64,000 nt of DNA from Chitinophaga sancti (GTDB lineage Bacteria; Bacteroidota; Bacteroidia; Chitinophagales; Chitinophagaceae): positions 3,844,001-3,908,000 of the forward strand of contig NZ_CP139972.1 in assembly GCF_034424315.1 (NCBI RefSeq). The letters run 5' to 3'. Both the position numbers and the translations under genes were made by a program. The stretch's first letter is position 1, and each line of letters begins with the position of its first letter. This document shows, piece after piece, positions 62,493 to 64,000 of this stretch. A model generated the notes under the pieces. The model had not been told where the DNA came from. It saw only the letters and a list, made by a program, of their open reading frames with translations, and ran no database searches.

Positions 62493-63467
62493 ATGAAACA
62501 TTTATCCTTATTCCTATTCTGCGTGGGCTTTGCGTCTGTTACCCATGCCCAAACCCAAACCCAAACCCTGCAAAGCGTTACCCAGTCACTAGATGGCAAC
62601 TCCACTGATCAAAACATCTGGGTTGGTACAAAGGTAGTATCCGGCGTCACAGCAAATGCATTAAACGTAGGTGGCAGAATTAAATTTTTAGGTACGCTGA
62701 ATGCCTTCAACACGGGTACCGATGCTACCGAACCTACTATTTACAGAAGCTATACCGGTGGTTCCTATCCGTTTACCGCTGCTAATAACCTGGTGCTGCA
62801 GGCAGGACTTTCAGGTGGACACATTGTATTTGCAACCGGCAATGCACCTTTGCCTGTGATGATGATCAATAACGTAGGTAATGTAGAAATAGGGGGTGGC
62901 TCTAATCCTACTGCGAGATTGCAGGTGGATGGTAATCTTGCGATAGGTGGAAGTGGATATTCCTTCGGGATTTCTATGAATGACAAGTTTACCTATTCAG
63001 GAATATCACAACTGCATTATGGTATGCAATGGGTAAAAGACCCTGATCTGGTAGGTGGTTTTACAATGTACCAGAGCGGCTATATGGGTATAAAATTCTT
63101 CACTCAGGGCTTACCACGTTTAACCGTTGGGTTTAATGGAAATGTGGGAATTGGTACGACTAATCCACAATCTGAACTGTCTGTAAATGGAACGGTGACA
63201 TCAAAGAAAGTGAAAGTAACAGCGACAGGATGGGCAGATTTTGTGTTTGCACCGGAGTATCAGTTACCTTCATTGAAAGAGGTCGAAGCGTTTATTAAGG
63301 AGCACAGGCATTTGCCGGATGTGCCGGATGCGGAAAAGGTGGAGAAAGACGGGCAGGATCTGGGAGAAATGAATAAGATATTGTTGCAAAAGGTAGAAGA
63401 GTTGACCTTGCATTTGATAGCGCAGCAGAAGGAGATAGAAGAATTGAAAGCGGCGATAAAAAAATAA
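62493..63467 (+). CDS. Exported fibre-like protein with C-terminal coiled coil
   Basis: 324 residues. Signal peptide (LFLFCVGFASVTHAQ), then repeats rich in Gly, Asn and Thr (NALNVGGRIKFLGTLNAFNTG, NVGNVEIGGGSNPTARLQVDG, NVGIGTTNPQSELSVNGTV), typical of trimeric tail-fibre-like surface proteins. The C-terminus WADFVFAPEYQLPSLKEVEAF, IKEHRHLPDVPDAEKV and a coiled coil (LLQKVEELTLHLIAQQKEIE) is a very common ending in Bacteroidota, perhaps an assembly domain. The GIGTTNP motif is the usual 'test-case' style marker of this family. Probably a surface-exposed fibre; role unknown. Confidence 0.8.
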   Translation: MKHLSLFLFCVGFASVTHAQTQTQTLQSVTQSLDGNSTDQNIWVGTKVVSGVTANALNVGGRIKFLGTLNAFNTGTDATEPTIYRSYTGGSYPFTAANNLVLQAGLSGGHIVFATGNAPLPVMMINNVGNVEIGGGSNPTARLQVDGNLAIGGSGYSFGISMNDKFTYSGISQLHYGMQWVKDPDLVGGFTMYQSGYMGIKFFTQGLPRLTVGFNGNVGIGTTNPQSELSVNGTVTSKKVKVTATGWADFVFAPEYQLPSLKEVEAFIKEHRHLPDVPDAEKVEKDGQDLGEMNKILLQKVEELTLHLIAQQKEIEELKAAIKK

Positions 63468-63543
63468 CAAAAACGGGGTTGTCCTGAAAGTAAAATGAAG
63501 GCCCTGAAAATCGCTTAAAAAAATTTGCTCCATCATGAACCCG

Positions 63544-63589
63544 AATAAAAGGGGGCTGTCCCGAAGTGGTGAGACAGCCCCCTTTTATT
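63544..63589. terminator. Bidirectional terminator between convergent genes
   Basis: 17-bp perfect stem with GGGGGCTGTC/GACAGCCCCC core, 12-base loop and T runs on both sides. Confidence 0.9.
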
Positions 63590-63615
63590 GAGCAGTTTTG
63601 CCCTGCGGGCGGTTC

Positions 63616-64000
63616 TTAAAATTTGAGTATATTGTTGCTACGGTTGATATCAGCCATGCGAAGACCCGGATCAATTACAATTTCCCCCAATTCATTCAAT
63701 GGCGTATCAATCACCACATCATATGTAGGACTTGTCCATCTCCACGCCTCATGCACGGTACGCATGATATTCCCATTCTCATTGGGCTTGCTACCATACA
63801 TCAGTGACAGCGGCACATAGTGCATTGTTTGCTTACCCGCCTTTGTTGTTACCAACAAATCAACCGGCATCGGGAAGTCATCTATCCTGCGCAAACGAAT
63901 CACTGTTTTGTTATTATCATTTGTGTATACAGTATCAATTCCATAATCAATATGCTTTACTGAATACAGCAAATACTGCTTGTACCAATCCAGCGCAATC
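63616..64000 (-). CDS. M1-family metallopeptidase, C-terminal end (runs off window)
   Basis: 128 residues, open to the right edge. LDWYKQYLLYSVKHIDYGIDTV, DDFPMPVDLLVTTKAGKQ, HYVPLSLMYGSKPNE and EIVIDPGLRMADINRSNN match the end of the M1 (aminopeptidase N-like) metallopeptidases of Bacteroidota. The zinc site (HExxH) lies beyond the window. The gene is convergent with the fibre-like protein gene. Confidence 0.82.
   Translation of the reverse strand, partial: IALDWYKQYLLYSVKHIDYGIDTVYTNDNNKTVIRLRRIDDFPMPVDLLVTTKAGKQTMHYVPLSLMYGSKPNENGNIMRTVHEAWRWTSPTYDVVIDTPLNELGEIVIDPGLRMADINRSNNILKF

Overview
The window looks like a chromosome segment from a member of the Bacteroidota, most likely a Chitinophaga-like species. 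The signs are two SusC/SusD pairs, two PorP/SprF proteins beside giant PKD-repeat proteins with gliding-motility-type C-termini (type IX secretion cargo), a type A sorting-domain protein, many exact TAnnTTTG promoter -7 elements, and almost no Shine-Dalgarno sequences. Genus is an inference. No rRNA, tRNA, CRISPR array, intact insertion sequence or prophage was seen.

Layout. 1-9.5 kb: two tandem susC-susD units on the minus strand, the last susD running off the left edge, each with a long leader. 9.5-24.6 kb: housekeeping genes in short operons: a helix-hairpin-helix/barrel pair, deoxynucleoside kinase, trpS, gatC, two LolD/MacB-type ABC ATPases, a cobalamin adenosyltransferase, a DUF2795 protein, fabI, recN, a TPR protein, a zinc-ribbon protein with a Nif3-like protein, and an M32 carboxypeptidase. 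24.8-32.7 kb: a rhodanese-thioredoxin fusion, the first PKD adhesin + PorP/SprF pair, a peroxiredoxin and a tiny type IX cargo protein. 32.8-42.1 kb: RlmI-like and free-standing RlmK-like rRNA methyltransferases, grpE-dnaJ, two convergent glycosyltransferases, a YfbK-like VWA protein and hpt. 42.1-52.1 kb: a tandem repeat array, a LysM glucosaminidase, an O-methyltransferase, a LOG-family protein, a small barrel, and the second adhesin + PorP/SprF pair with a 4-base overlap. 52.3-64 kb: recG, a eukaryotic-type citrate synthase, an LptF/LptG permease, tgt, a GT2 glycosyltransferase, a small kinase-like orphan, rsmG, an ECF sigma factor with two small downstream genes, a coiled-coil-tailed surface protein and the end of an M1 peptidase.

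How genes work together. The SusCD pairs import oligomers across the outer membrane, but no carbohydrate-active enzyme lies beside them, so the substrate cannot be named. The PKD proteins are probable surface adhesins exported by the type IX system, each with its own PorP/SprF partner. The rest is mainly translation, DNA repair, envelope maintenance and central metabolism.

Most of the window is conventional. The least explained items are a kinase-like orphan (59728-60375), hairpins sharing a CCTTCGG core, four small direct-repeat arrays between genes, a repeated ACGATTTAG motif in a susC leader, a tRNA-guanine transglycosylase lacking most zinc ligands, and a type IX cargo that is almost nothing but sorting domain. 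I did not find a clear multi-gene undescribed system. All family calls rest on reading motifs by eye; no database search was run.
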